A DNA stretch of 64,000 bases from Phascolarctos cinereus (GCF_002099425.1 NW_018344273.1:775001-839000), one strand, 5' to 3'. Shown: positions 12,664-24,008, counted from the stretch's first letter. Numbers and translations: made by a program. Notes: generated from the letters alone by a model not told the origin.

Positions 12664-12893
12664 GCCCCTGTTGCTCCTCCTGCCACACATGTATGTTCTT
12701 TAGTCTAGTGACACTGGCTTCCTTCCTATTCCTTAAATAGGGAACTCTTGTCTCCTCACTCTGTCCATTTTTACTGGCTTTCCCTCATTCTGGGAGCTCT
12801 TTACCCTCCTCATCTCCAACTCCTGGCTTCCCTGGCTTTTTTTTTACATCTCAGCTAAAATCCCAGATTCTGCAAGAAGGCTTTCCTGGTCTT

Positions 12894-13730
12894 CTTCAAT
12901 TAATCAATCAATAAACATGTATTAAGTACCTACTGTGTGACATTGTGCTAAATGTTGGAGAAACAAAAAGACAGTTCCTACCCTCAAGGAACTTACAATC
13001 TAATGAAGGAGAGAATGTGCTGACAAATATAGACAAAACAAGCTATATACAGGATAAATAGGGACTAATTAACAGAAGGAAGACACTAGAATTAAGAGGG
13101 CTTGTGAAAGGCTTCCTATAAATGATGAAATTTTGGCAGAGACCTGAAGGAAGCCAAGTCAGTCTGCAGAGTTGAGGAGGGAGAGCATTCCAGGAATGGG
13201 GGACAGCCCAAAAAAGTGCCCAGGGCAGAGAGATGGAGTATCTTATTTGTGGAACAGCCAGGAGGCCAGGGTCACTGAATTAAAGAGTACATGTTGGGGA
13301 ATAAGTTGTAATAAGATTGTAAAGGTAGGAGGGGGCTATGTTATGAAGAGCTTTGAATGTCAACCAAAGCATTTTTTATTTGATCCTGGGAACAAGAGGG
13401 AGCCCCTGGAGTTTATTGAGTGGCATGGTCAGATCTGTGCATTAGGAAAATCATTTTTGTGGCTGAATGAAGGATGGATTGGATTGGAGAGAGACTTGAG
13501 GCAGGAAAGCCCACCAGCGGGCTATTGTAATTGTCCAGATGTGAGATTATGAGGGCCTGCACTAGGGTTGTGGCCATGTCAGAGGAAAGAAGGGCGCATA
13601 TTTGAACAAGGTCACAGAGGTGAAATAAAGGTTGCAGAGGCCTGGGCAACTATTGGACACAGGGTGGGAGAAAGTGATCACTTGAAGATGACACCTAGGT
13701 TGTCAGGATTTTCCTTGCTAAGGAATAAGG
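12894..13730 (-). mobile_element. L2 LINE inserted in inverse orientation
   Basis: It reads as the reverse complement of L2 from the 3' end ('ataaacatgtattaagtacctactgtg', 'ctcaaggaacttacaatctaatg') back into ORF2 ('atggtcagatctgtgcattagg', 'attgtccagatgtgag'). It is tail-to-tail with the L2 piece 12140-12893. Confidence 0.85.
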
Positions 13731-14114
13731 TCCTTTCATTATATGAGACAGGGATAAAGGAGGAGATGGTGGCAGAAGGCATCTGAGTGTTTAGAGAAGA
13801 GGAAGGATGGAGAAGAAGGAGCTTGTGGCAAACAGCCTAAATTGTTTTTCTATAAAACAGGAGGCAAAGATTTCAGGTGATAGGGCAGCAGGAGGGGGAG
13901 CAATGGGAGATTAAAGATGGGGAGGAAAAAGTTTGAAAGAGAAGCTATGGAGAGTGGGATAGCCAGTTGATGATGGAGGTATGGTACCATTGCCTAGCAA
14001 CAATGAGGGCCCAGTTCAGGCTGTGTAACACACATTCATAGTAGACCCAGTCAGAATGGTTGCATGATTTTCTCCACCTTCATTTACCATAGTATAGGAG
14101 CAAAAGCATCAACA
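13731..14114. other. Unassigned, probably older repeat
   Basis: The stretch 'gagggcccagttcaggctgtgtaac' and 'tttctccaccttcattta' resembles an ancient mammalian interspersed repeat I cannot name. It lies between the inverted L2 and the resumed host L2. Confidence 0.35.
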
Positions 14115-14277
14115 TTAATGTTTTTTTTCTGAGATTATTTCTAATTTGTCCCATATTTATCTCATTTGTACACAGTTATTTACATGTTGTCTTTTCCATT
14201 ATTAGGTTGTGAGCTCCTTGGGAGCAGAGATCATTTTTTTTTTTTACCTCTCTTTGTATCCCCATTACTTGGCCTAG

Positions 14278-14375
14278 ACAGGGATTTGTTCTGTGAAGTT
14301 TGGATTCAGTCAAAGGACTGCATGTGAGAACCTAGAGGGCCACATGGGCCTCAAGGCTGCAGGTTCCCCACTCTC
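14278..14375 (+). mobile_element. Half of a fold-back hAT-type MITE
   Basis: It is homologous to the right arm of the palindromic element at 61940-62142 ('ttgttctgtgaagtttggattcagtcaaa', 'cctagagggccacatg', 'gctgcaggttccccac'). It is flanked by GGCCTAG at 14271-14277 and 14376-14382, close to the 8-bp target duplication of hAT elements, and it interrupts the L2 3' UTR. Confidence 0.65.
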
Positions 14376-14432
14376 GGCCTAGTACTTGGCACACGCTAGG
14401 TGTTTAATCAATGCTTACTGACTTGGTTTTAC

Positions 14433-15477
14433 TTGATTTTTCTCCTCTCTGCCACCATTCACTGGTTGACATATTTCAGGTCCCTATTAACAAGTCCTAG
14501 AGGCCTAAAAACATGACAAAGGACCCTAATTTCTCTCTCTCTTTCAAGTTCCTGAAGTCCTTCCAAATACTAATGGAGGAGGACGGCAGTATTTAATTAC
14601 GAGGGCTGCTTCCCCAACTTGCTGCATAGTCAGGGAAAGCCAAACATTGAGCTGAGACAGATAAGAGAAAAATAAAAATAAGTCTCCACTACCCTTCAAA
14701 ACTTCAATATATCTCCAGTTGCACTGATGTGGTTATTCCTTCCACTGGGGCATATTGCTAATCATCCATTCATTTTTGCCTCATCTGATTCTTGATAGCA
14801 CCTTTTTGTAATTCCTCTTTAGGAGATTACCCACCATGCTGAAGGCCTTTCTCTGGTTCCTTTTAATATTTCCTGGATTCAAGCACTGTACTTTGACTAC
14901 TCATCTTATTTTTCTTTGTTATCAAGCTATTAACTGTCTGTCTTTCTACATATCAGGCCCATCACCTCTTCTGGTCATCCATGTGTTTAATGTTCACAGA
15001 TAGTAAAGAACTGTCATGAATTCTACCCTAAAAATACAGGTATATATTTTTTATCAATACAATAACTATGCCCATGTGAATTCTATGTGTCCACTGATCT
15101 ATAGAGATTAATTTTGGTCTGGGAAATGGGCTTGTTTCTTTTATGGCATACTGGTGAATTGGCAGCTTAAATTACTTCTAAATTCATCTCAAGACTTATA
15201 GGAAAATGTATTCCCTGAAGAAGAACAAAATAGCAAGTCAGAGCAAAGTTTCTGAATAGAGGAAATAGAATGCTATTCAATTTCTTTTGCTGAAGAGGGG
15301 AAGAAAGAATAAAATTTGATTTGTTAAAATTTCATTATAAATCATTTTGGGCTTTAAAAAAAAACAGAAAAAACACATGATTTGGTCCAGATTTTACTAC
15401 CAAGACTATACATTAAGGATGTTATGGTAAGGGAGAAAAAACAAAGCCCTCTCTATAGAAAAATACTGATAGCAGCA
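14433..15477. other. Unassigned intergenic DNA
   Basis: No gene or named repeat recognised. Confidence 0.5.
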
Positions 15478-15732
15478 TTATGTAATTATTGAATCATTTC
15501 GGTTGTATCTGACTCTCCATGACCCCATTTGGTGTTTGCTTGACGAAGATACTGGAATGGTTTGCTATTTTCTTCTCCAGCTCACTTTACATATGAGGAA
15601 ACTGAGGGAAACAGGGTTAAGTGACTTGCCCAGGATCACACAGCTTGTAAGTGTCTGAAGCTAGATTTGAACTCATGCATGAGTCTTCCTGATTCCAAGC
15701 CTAGTGTTTTATCCAAAGCATTATTATTTATA
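15478..15732 (-). mobile_element. MAR1-type marsupial SINE, antisense
   Basis: 'ggttgtatctgactctccatgaccccatttgg', 'actggaatggtttgctattt', then 'gtgacttgcccaggatcacacagc' is the reverse complement of the MAR1-type CORE SINE seen in sense at 56100. Confidence 0.8.
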
Positions 15733-15799
15733 CTATGATAAAACCACTTTTATCCAGTGAACAAATTATGGTATAGCAAAGCAGGGATAGGGATGATGA

Positions 15800-16195
15800 T
15801 ATCTAGCATTTATGTATCACTCCAATGGCTCTGGAGGAGAAAGTGAGGCTGGCAACTTTACACAGCCTTGCCTCACTTAAATCCAATTCACTTGCATATC
15901 CTGGCATCACCTCTTTGATGTCATGGTCCTTTTTGAGAATGAAAGGGAAACAGCAGCAGCAGCAAGGTTAACAAGTGTTTTGATCTATGTTAATTCATTT
16001 GATCCTCACAATAACCTTAAGAGGTAGTGGCTATTATTATCCCCATTTTATGGTTGTGGAAAGTGAGGCGGACAGAGGTTAAGTGATATACCCAGTGTCA
16101 CACAGCTACTAAGTATCTAAGACCATACCTGAACTCAGGTCCTCCTGGCTCCAGGAACAATCCTCTGGGCACTGTGCCACCTAGCTGCCTGTGGG
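15800..16195 (-). mobile_element. MIR-type SINE, antisense, split by an RTE tail
   Basis: The MIR parts are about 15800-15821 ('tagcatttatgtatcac') and 15967-16195 ('catttgatcctcacaataacc' to 'gccacctagctgcc'). The middle is a separate insertion. Confidence 0.8.
15822..15966 (+). mobile_element. RTE-type 3' end inserted in the MIR
   Basis: 'ggctctggaggagaaagtgaggctgg', 'tgatgtcatggtcctttttgagaatgaa' and a (CAG/CAA)n tail match the short RTE-derived 3' ends common in marsupials. Confidence 0.6.
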
Positions 16196-16254
16196 GTAGG
16201 AACTGGACCTGTGATTTTATTAGTATAAGGGACTCCCCAGATGAGAAAACTATT

Positions 16255-16335
16255 TCCTTTTTTTTTGTTTGTTTTATTTCGGGGGGTTTTTTTGTTTTTT
16301 TTTTTTTTTGTTTTATTTTGTTTTGTTTTTATGAG
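16255..16335 (+). repeat. T-rich low-complexity tract
   Basis: T runs broken by G, with 'ttttgttttattttgttttg'; possibly an antisense poly-A relic. Confidence 0.85.
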
Positions 16336-16384
16336 AAAACTGTTTCTACCAGTTCAAGTAGGCAACTGAGAATTTTAGAGAGTT

Positions 16385-16492
16385 GCCTAGTGCACTGAGA
16401 ACTTAAGTGACTTGTCCAGAGTAACAGGGCCAGTGTGTGAAGGATTTTAACCCAGGTCTTACTGATCAATCCCAGCTCTCTATTCCCTACGT
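16385..16492 (-). mobile_element. MIR-type SINE fragment, antisense
   Basis: 'taagtgacttgtccagagtaacagg' and 'ttaacccaggtcttactgatc' follow the reverse complement of the MIR CORE. Confidence 0.6.
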
Positions 16493-16751
16493 CAATAAAA
16501 ATCTAAAAAAATGCACAAAGGAAAAATAGCTCACATGGAGCCATGGACTCAGAGAAGAATTTTTTGTTATCATGTTGTTAAAGTGAATATGCATATTTTA
16601 AATAAATAAACTTACAGTAATATAATAAATAAAATTTACAGTTTTGTGTGTGATCACTGTAATTTAGTTTGTACATTTTAATGTTTTTATTGAAGTTACT
16701 AAGCATAGAATAAAATTCAATCATTTTATCATGTGTCTATGTGACACTATA

Positions 16752-16932
16752 TCATAACGGAATTGGAAAAGTAGGGGTTCAAGTGCCTCCTCTGATACCA
16801 ACTAATTGTATCACCAAGGGTGCATTGCTTAACCCCAGACAATTTTCTAAAACCATAAGTTATATTAAAGTTATATTGGATGTGCATCAGTGCAAGGAGT
16901 TCTAATATGGGAAGGTCCATACACTGATGGAA

Positions 16933-16933
<1 letters not shown>
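16752..16933 (+). mobile_element. THER/MIR-like SINE
   Basis: 'aaccataagttatat', 'atgtgcatcagtgcaaggagttct' and 'atactgatggaatcac'-like words match the 3' part of a THER-type marsupial SINE, also seen at 25905 and 50130. Confidence 0.5.

Positions 16934-16969
<36 letters not shown>
16934..16969 (+). repeat. (CA)n microsatellite
   Basis: Uninterrupted CA units directly after the SINE. Confidence 0.95.
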
Positions 16970-16970
<1 letters not shown>

Positions 16971-17104
16971 TCTTTGTAGCATTGGGATATTGCTCCTGAA
17001 TGGAAGACCAACAAATATTATCGTGCTTTCATAAAGTGATGCATTTCATATAATTGATTGTAATACTTCTAACAAACTAAATATAAAAGTTTTTTAGTAT
17101 TATT

Positions 17105-18860
17105 TTGTTGGACAGATTTGATTGAATTATAGAATCTGATTTAATCCAACCCACACCTGAAAGTCCTCCCCATTATAATGTATCTAACAAATGGATGTTT
17201 AGTTTCTGTTTGGTGACCTCTAACAACAGGAAACCATGTCCCAGGTAAGGCAGCCTATCACTTTTGAATATTTAAGTTTCCTGTTGAGGGTTTTCCTGAC
17301 ATCAAACCTACATTGGCCCCTTTGAAACTTCTATCCACTACTCTTTATTTTATTTTATATTTTTCCTTTGAAAATATTATTTATTTATTTTTAGCATTTA
17401 AAAAAGTTTGAGTTTCCAATCTTCTCCCTCCCTCCTCCCCTCTCCCACTCACTGAGAAGGCAGCAATCTGATATCACTTATACATGAAAAATCAGGCAAA
17501 ATATATTTCTGCATTAGCCATATTGCAAAAAAAGCAAGAAAAACAAGGAAAAAATATACTTCAATATGTACTTAGAGTTTATCAGTTCTCTCTGGAAGTG
17601 GATAGCATTTTTACATCATGAGTACTTTGGAATTGTCTTGGATCATTGCATTGATCAAAACAGCTAAGTCTTTCACAGTTTATCATCATTGCTGTTATGG
17701 TGTGCAATCATCTCCTGGTTCTGCTAACTTCACTTTGAAACAGTTTCAGGTTTTTCTGAAATAATCCCCTTACTTATTTCTTGTAGTACAATAGTACTCC
17801 TTTGAAATCACAATCCAAATCAGCCATTCTCCAACTGATGAGCATCTTCTCAATTTCTGATTTTTTGCCACCAACAAAAGAGCTACTATAAATACTTTTG
17901 TACATTTAGGTTCTTTTCTTTTATCTTTCATCTCTTTGAGGTACAGACCTGGAAGTGGTATTACTGGATAAAAAGGTATGAACAGATTTATAGCCCTTTG
18001 GGCATATTTTCAAATTATTCTCTAGAATGGTTGGAACAGTTCACAACTCTAACAATAGTTTATTAGTATACCTATTTCCCATCATCCCCCTCATCCTTTC
18101 AGTACTTACCATTTCTGATAGGAGTGAGGTGGTTCTTCAAAGTCATTTTAATTTGCAGTTCTCTAATTACTGATTTAGAGTATTTTTTCATGTATCTATA
18201 GAGAGCTTTAATTTCTTCTGCCTATTAATATCCTTTCACCATTTGTCAATTGGGGAATGTTTCTTATTTTTATAAATTTGACTTGGTTCCCTATATATTT
18301 GAGAGATGAAGTTTTTATCAGAAAAACTTGCCATTAAGGTTTTTTTTTGTATTAATTACTTCATTGTCTATGGCACTTTTCAGCAAAACATAATTTTCCT
18401 CATAATTATCTCTTTTAATTAGTTCTATTTTTGCTTTGTCTGAAGTTATGATTGATATCCCTGCCTTTTTAACTTCAGCTGAAGCATAATAGATTCTGTT
18501 CCAGCCCTTTAATTTAACTCATTGTGTGCATCTTTCTGTTTCAAGTGTGTCTCTTTCAAACAACATTTTGTGGAATTCTAGTTTCTAATCCTTTTCCCTA
18601 TCCACTTTCATTTTATGGGTGAGCTCATCTCATTTGCATTCATAGTTATACCAATTATTCTTGAATTTATACTCTTGGGATTAAACTTTATTTTTTTCCA
18701 TATGGCAGCCTGGCAGCCCTTCAAATATCTGAATAAAGACAGCTGTCCTGTCTACCTGAGTCTTCTCTCTAGGCTAAACATTCTCAGTTCTTTCCACTGT
18801 TCCTCAGAAGAATTTAAGTTCTTTTTTAAAGATTCAATATCAATGTCCTTTGACAGATCT
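17105..18860 (-). mobile_element. CR1/L3-like LINE, antisense, split by an L1
   Basis: 17105-17340 ('ttttcctgacatcaaacctac', 'cttctatccactactc') and 18693-18860 ('cagcccttcaaatatctgaataaagacagctgtc', 'ggctaaacattctcagttc') are consecutive parts of one CR1-type antisense sequence. The L1 between them is a later insertion. Confidence 0.65.
17341..18692 (-). mobile_element. L1 LINE fragment, antisense
   Basis: It reads backwards from the L1 3' UTR ('cttctccctccctcctcccctctcccactcactgagaagg') into the end of ORF2 ('gccattctccaactgatgagcatc', 'gaatggttggaacagttcacaactctaac', 'ccatttgtcaattggggaatg'). The part after about 18360 probably comes from a more 5' section after an internal deletion. CTTTATTTT at both ends may be the target duplication. 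Confidence 0.7.
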
Positions 18861-20039
18861 ATTTAAATAAGAAATGTTTATATATACAATATTATATAAT
18901 TGTATATGATAGAATTATATTATAATATTGTATATGATGATAATTTTATATTATATGTAATATAATAATTTGTTTAGAAATGTCAATCACAAAGGCAGAT
19001 ATTACCATTATTAAATTGGGCATAGTATTTTTGTCATGCTTGTAAATTGTTAATTAATCCATTAATTATTGTAGGAAGTTTCTCACACTGATGAATTCAT
19101 GTTTTGACATTTTCTTTCTCCTCAATAAAAAAATAACAGGTAATAATTACATACTTGGTTTGTATGGTGGTCAGCAGAGTGGTAGCAATGGTAATAGTTT
19201 TGGGTATGATCATTGTGAAATTCAAAACTGGAAAATGAATGCTTGGCACTTAATCCTTTTGAATAATGTAAATGCTTGCTCCTAAAGGCAATTGTTAGTA
19301 ATATATAAGCATCAAAAATTTAAGAGCATGAGGAAAATGTTAACTTTTGCTTTTCATTTGTGGTTTTTCATCTTTCCATCTCTTGAGAATCTCCTACTTT
19401 TTAATATAACATCCTCATTTTTTTTATATTTGCAAAAGGGAATCACATACTTCCGAGTTTCATCTGTGATACTGAAGGGAGTGGCTATGCTTCACCTCTC
19501 TTGAATCAGCGTATTCTTCATCATGTGCTTCGAATTGTTAGCACAATCAGGGAGGCAGGGCATATGAGTTATGGGAACAGAAGTAAGCAGTTTTGGCTAA
19601 TTGCCCAAGGAAGTCATCAGTCTCTTTCCCACTCTATAGGTACCTATAAACAACATATGAAGCAGAGAAAGCTTAGATGTCGGGGCTGGTGTCTGTAAAC
19701 CAACTATTATACTGGGTCTAAAGATAATGTTTTGACAGAAGAGAAAATAAATGACTTGGTGGGTCTTTTGTGAGGCAGAGCATTGAAGCTCTGGGGAATC
19801 TGACAGTCTCTCCTGTGTTTGTGTCTGTGTTCTCCTATTTTGTGCATGTATCTAGGAATGCTTATGCATCAGTTGGCACTGTGAGCTACCTGAATTTTTT
19901 GACACAGAATATCCCAAAGGTCTATGCTGTGATGACTCTGTCATATGGTCAACAGTAACTGTATACTTTAAACCATTCACTCAATTCTCTATTTTTGAAA
20001 GCCTTGCCTGTGTCAGAGGACTTTCAACATCGACAATCT
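18861..20039. other. Unassigned DNA, AT-rich at its start
   Basis: TA-rich sequence occupies 18870-18980. Several short plus-strand open frames (19091-19958) carry no motif I recognise; a decayed processed pseudogene is possible but not supported. Confidence 0.4.
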
Positions 20040-20290
20040 TCAGCTAGGTGACAGAGTGGACAGAGTATTGGACTTGGGAAATCCTGAGTTTGAATTCTAC
20101 TTCAAACATTTATCTTTGTGACCCTGGGCAACTCATTTAACTTTTCTCAGCCTCTATTATCTCACCTCTAAAACTGGAATAATACCAACACTTTACCTCA
20201 CATGATTGTTGTGAAGATGATTTAGATGATACATGTAAAGTACTTTGCAGCCCTCAAAGCACTATGTGAATATTAGCTATTATTTTAATT
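20040..20290 (+). mobile_element. MIR-type SINE
   Basis: 'tgaccctgggcaactcatttaac', 'cctctattatctcacctctaaaa' and 'tgttgtgaagatgatttagatgatac' follow MIR in order. Confidence 0.75.
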
Positions 20291-20767
20291 ATTATCATCA
20301 TTATAAGAACAGTAGCCATAGTGCTTGACATGAGTAATCATATAAGGGCTGTAAACCTTTAGCAATTTTATGAGGAATCACAAGACAAGAAAAACTTGTA
20401 CAAGGTTCTTTGTGCCTGGGCCCTGGGCTATTAAGAATATCACAAACCAGGCTACCTATCTGATATGGTCTTTTGGCTTACTCACTAGAACTGGTAAGGA
20501 TGGCATTTCTGGTAGCATCTATGAAGTAGAAATTAAGATGCTAGTGATAGAAAATGGGCTTCCTGGGAAAGTGTTTGGAACCCAGAAGCTTGTTTAGGAG
20601 AACAAAGGTGTATACAGAAACAGATTCCTGCAGAAAGGAGCTTAATATATGAAAGTATGACAGCTATGCACCTTGCATGTGATGGCTATGGCACTAAAGT
20701 AGTGCACTCAGTAGTGTAAACACTGGACTTTTCCCTATCTCCACTCTGTGCTTGTTGCCTTGCCTGA
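20291..20767. other. Unassigned DNA
   Basis: No gene or repeat recognised. The frame 20370-20597 has no known motif. Confidence 0.45.
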
Positions 20768-20813
20768 GTTTTGTTTTGTTTTGTTTTTGCTTTGTTTTGT
20801 TTTGTTTTGTTTT
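20768..20813 (+). repeat. (TTTTG)n microsatellite
   Basis: Repeated TTTTG units ahead of the L2-tailed element. Confidence 0.9.
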
Positions 20814-20815
20814 TT

Positions 20816-21283
20816 CAACTACGTGAAACAAAACGATGCCCCTCCCAGGTTAACCTCATCACTTCTAAACTTAACACCAAGCTGCTAACTCAAGTCTTGA
20901 CTGAAACCACCTTCCTCAGCCTCCTCTGCTCTCTGATTGGAGGGCTGGAGAATGCCTTCATTAAGAGACAGCAGAAGCTGGACTTTGGACTTTACTTCAC
21001 TGTGCTTCTGCTGCCCTGTCTGCTTTCTTTTCTTTCTTTCTTTCTTTCTTTTTTTTTTTTTTATCAATTCAAGGGAACAAGATGCACCTCTGCTAGATAC
21101 CCCTTGATGTCTCCCTGCTCCCAAGTCTTTTCCTGCCTCCTTCTGGTGTAGGTTCCCCCATTAGATTGTAAGCTCCTTGAGGCCAAGGACTGTCTTTCTT
21201 TTTCTTATTTGTATCTCCAGCATCTAGCATAGTGCTTGGCACATAGTAGCCATTTAATAAATGTTTATTGGATCAGATTTTTG
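20816..21283 (+). mobile_element. L2-tailed non-autonomous element
   Basis: The 3' part, 21145-21283 ('cattagattgtaagctccttgagg', 'gtgcttggcacatagtag', 'taataaatgtttattg'), is an L2 3' end. The ~330-bp body before it ('gctaactcaagtcttgactgaaacc', 'ttcactgtgcttctgctgccctg') is not L2. A (TTTC)n-T tract at 21027-21062 lies in the body. This resembles a SINE-like or short element mobilised by L2. Confidence 0.5.
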
Positions 21284-21504
21284 TACTGTTTTCATGATGC
21301 CTAGAGAAAGGCAGCATTTTGTGGTATTGTTGAGGGAGTATGACAGCTGAACCCCCACCAGGCAGTGCTCTGCTTGAGCCATCATGCTAGCATCTACCAC
21401 AATTCCTCTCTGTTGTAAATATTTTATAGCCTTCTTGAAGACTGCAGTATCACCACTGGTCACCAAAGGGCTATCTGCTTGCAAATAATTGGGCTACTCT
21501 TCTA

Positions 21505-21655
21505 TAATAAAGCTCAATCAACAAGCAATTATTAAGCCCTTGCTACGTATCAGGCATTGCACTGGCACTAGGGATATGAAGACAAAAATGGAACAATCTC
21601 TGATCTTGAGAAGCTAGCATTTATTGGGGGAATCAGCATTTATATAAAAAAAATT
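21505..21655 (-). mobile_element. L2 3' end, antisense
   Basis: 'caacaagcaattattaagcccttgctacg' and 'caggcattgcactggcactaggg' are the reverse complement of the L2 tail. Confidence 0.65.
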
Positions 21656-22489
21656 ACAGCTTATATAAAATCAGCAAGCAAGTTTGGAGTGAAGCAATAT
21701 TGGAATGTTTGGTAGTTTAGAGGTAAAAACCTTCCAGCCAACCCACTAAGGAGGAAATGCTTGTTGGGGAAGGCAGAAGAGTGGCTCAGCCTCATCCCTC
21801 CTCCCTTCTCCTTTGAGCAGAGGAGAATCTTGAACTTTAGAAGGCCACAATATCTGAACCTTTTCATTGGCTTCCAAGCAGTGGTGTCAGCATCAAGAGC
21901 CAAGGACAAAGGAGACACTGAAAGAAGGCAGCTTAAAGTTTCCACAAGGAGCCCAGCAGAAGGGTTACTTCATCCCTAAATGAAACTTTGTGGTTACCCC
22001 ATGAAAAAAAAGAAAATGGCCTCTAGAGTCCAGAAATGATGTTGCCTCTTCACCTCATGTGCTCTTTAAACACAAGCCCACTTTCTTCAGTACTTTTTAT
22101 TACTGACAGAAGAGTGTTAACAATTTTTTTGGGGGGGCAAGGGGAACGGTAGGGGAAGAGTGGGGGGATGTTTGTACCAGCTGTTCATACTAAATTATCT
22201 TTGTAAAATACTCCCTTCTAGAAACTAATTAGATCTCATTGACTCATTGATATCAACTGATAATTATAGGGGGAAGCACACTAATGAGGGCTTATTAGCT
22301 ATAGCATTAGGAATCACTACCATTCCCCTGGAACCCTGAGGGGAAAAGACCCCCTCTGGGGGCCCTATTCTGTAAATGGTAGTTGAAAGTATAGCTTTAG
22401 AGATTGTACTCTACACATGCACACACACATATACTTATGCATATATTATACATATATACATATGCATTCTCTTTCCAGTAGTAACAATG
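21656..22489. other. Unassigned DNA
   Basis: Contains a TATA/CA-rich patch near 22410-22465. No gene or named repeat. Confidence 0.45.
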
Positions 22490-22732
22490 ATTATAAATAA
22501 CAGCATTTATATAGCACATTACGGTAAGCACTTTGCACATCTTCATTTTTTTGAACCTCACAATGAACCTGTGAGGAAGGTGCCATTATGATCCTTGTTT
22601 TATAGATGAGAAAACTGAGGATGTGCCCAACACATGAGTACTAAGTAGTTGAGGCAGGATTTGAATTCGGGTCCTCCTTACTACAAGTCCAACACTCTAT
22701 TTACTGTACCACCTAGATGCCATCAAAACTAT
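22490..22732 (-). mobile_element. MIR-type SINE, antisense
   Basis: 'cagcatttatatagcacatta', 'ttttatagatgagaaaactgagg' and 'actgtaccacctagatgcc' mark a nearly full-length reversed MIR. Confidence 0.8.
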
Positions 22733-22804
22733 TCATTTCCCATTTATATAACTCTAATTGCTAGATTTTCTTTTTGTATTTTTTTCTTTGCATTGAGCTG
22801 AAAT

Positions 22805-22990
22805 TTAGGATCATAGGAATATAGATGCAATCTTAGAGGTAGTCTCACCCAAATTCCTTATTTTTTCAGATTTGAAAACTAAAGTCTAAAGAGGTTAGGT
22901 GACTTGCCCCAGATCACAGAGATACTAAATAATAGAGCTCAAATTCCAAACTAGCTCTGCAACTCCAAGTTCAGAACCCTTTCCAGTCCA
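22805..22990 (-). mobile_element. MIR-like CORE SINE, antisense
   Basis: 'gaggttaggtgacttgccccagatcacag' and 'cagaaccctttccag' mark the reversed CORE. Confidence 0.65.
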
Positions 22991-24007
22991 TCAGTTTTTC
23001 ACATGCTTCTATTTCTGCCCTCCTGGGACCAAGTCCCATCCCTCTTACACCTAACTCTAATTGAAGGAAATAATGTCTTTTCCCATTTGACTTTTGTCTA
23101 AAGGCCAGAAGTTCTCCTCATTTTCAAAAGTGTACTTCCTACTTCTTTTTAAAAATCATTTCTCTGCAGGGCTGTCCCCAAGCCATGGGGGGAAAAGAGG
23201 ATGTCTGATGCCATCTCCCTTATGTAGCCCCCTCATCCTTCCCTAACAGACTGGTGAAGGGCAGAGGGAGTCACGGTGCTCTTGAGGAAACTCCATGAAG
23301 CATCAAAGCTCCTGAGACTCCAATTTCCCTAGGCCTGGCCTGGATATTTAGGCTTTTCTAGGGGTCCTCTATGTACGTTTCCTGTTCTATCCATGAAAAC
23401 AACAAAAACAAAGAGATGCTGTTTAGCATCACCTTGTAAGACAAACAAAACAAGAGATAGTAGGTCTTACTCTGTGGCTAAAGGAGTAAGAACACAGGAT
23501 ACCATTAGACTTCTCCCCCTCTCACTTCCATAATCCAGATGTTTTAATACATTACTAGTTAGTTTTTGCAGTCTCTCTATAGAGAATTTTACTACCTTCC
23601 ATTTTACTGTATATAGTAGAGGAAGGGACATTAACTTAAATTTGGATATTAGTATGTCCATATATCCAATCCACATTCTTTCCTAATTGATTCATCACAA
23701 GTGAAATTCATGACATGGACTTTTGGCCCGTATTTAAGCCATAACTCTGGGTAATTGGCAAGTAGCTGTCTTTGGGGCACATCTTCCTGATTCCAACATA
23801 GAGTTTCCCATCAGCTGGTATTTCACTACTTTGTCTACTAAGTTACCAAAGAAGTAAGTTGCTTAGTCTATTATGGCCAATTTTTATTTTATTTTATGTT
23901 TCAAATTTTGTTAATCCTACAGAGAACTCATGCACTTTTGTGGAGGCAGATTCCTGAAAATATGCCATAAAAGATATCAAGTAACTACTTCTTAAAAAAC
24001 CCATTTC
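22991..24007. other. Unassigned DNA, possible CR1 scrap at its start
   Basis: 'tctgccctcctgggaccaagtccc' at about 23015-23040 resembles the CR1-like antisense sequence. Nothing else recognised. Confidence 0.35.
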
Positions 24008-24008
24008 T

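Larger units (their letters stand above)
9560..14432 (+). mobile_element. Long L2 LINE copy split by nested insertions
   Basis: Pieces in consensus order are 9560-10459 (through the reverse transcriptase motif reading SAFDTVDQ-like at about 10415-10440), 11168-11493 (GVSQASVLGPLIF at 11265-11300), 12140-12893 (end of ORF2) and 14115-14277 plus 14383-14432 (3' UTR). Each break resumes at the adjoining consensus base within a few positions, so this was one nearly continuous L2. Its frame is decayed. L2 reverse transcriptase also mobilised MIR-type SINEs. Confidence 0.8.

Noticed and set aside
21254-21484. Minus-strand frame of 76 codons
   Set aside because: No motif recognised and it overlaps L2 tail sequence; likely chance.
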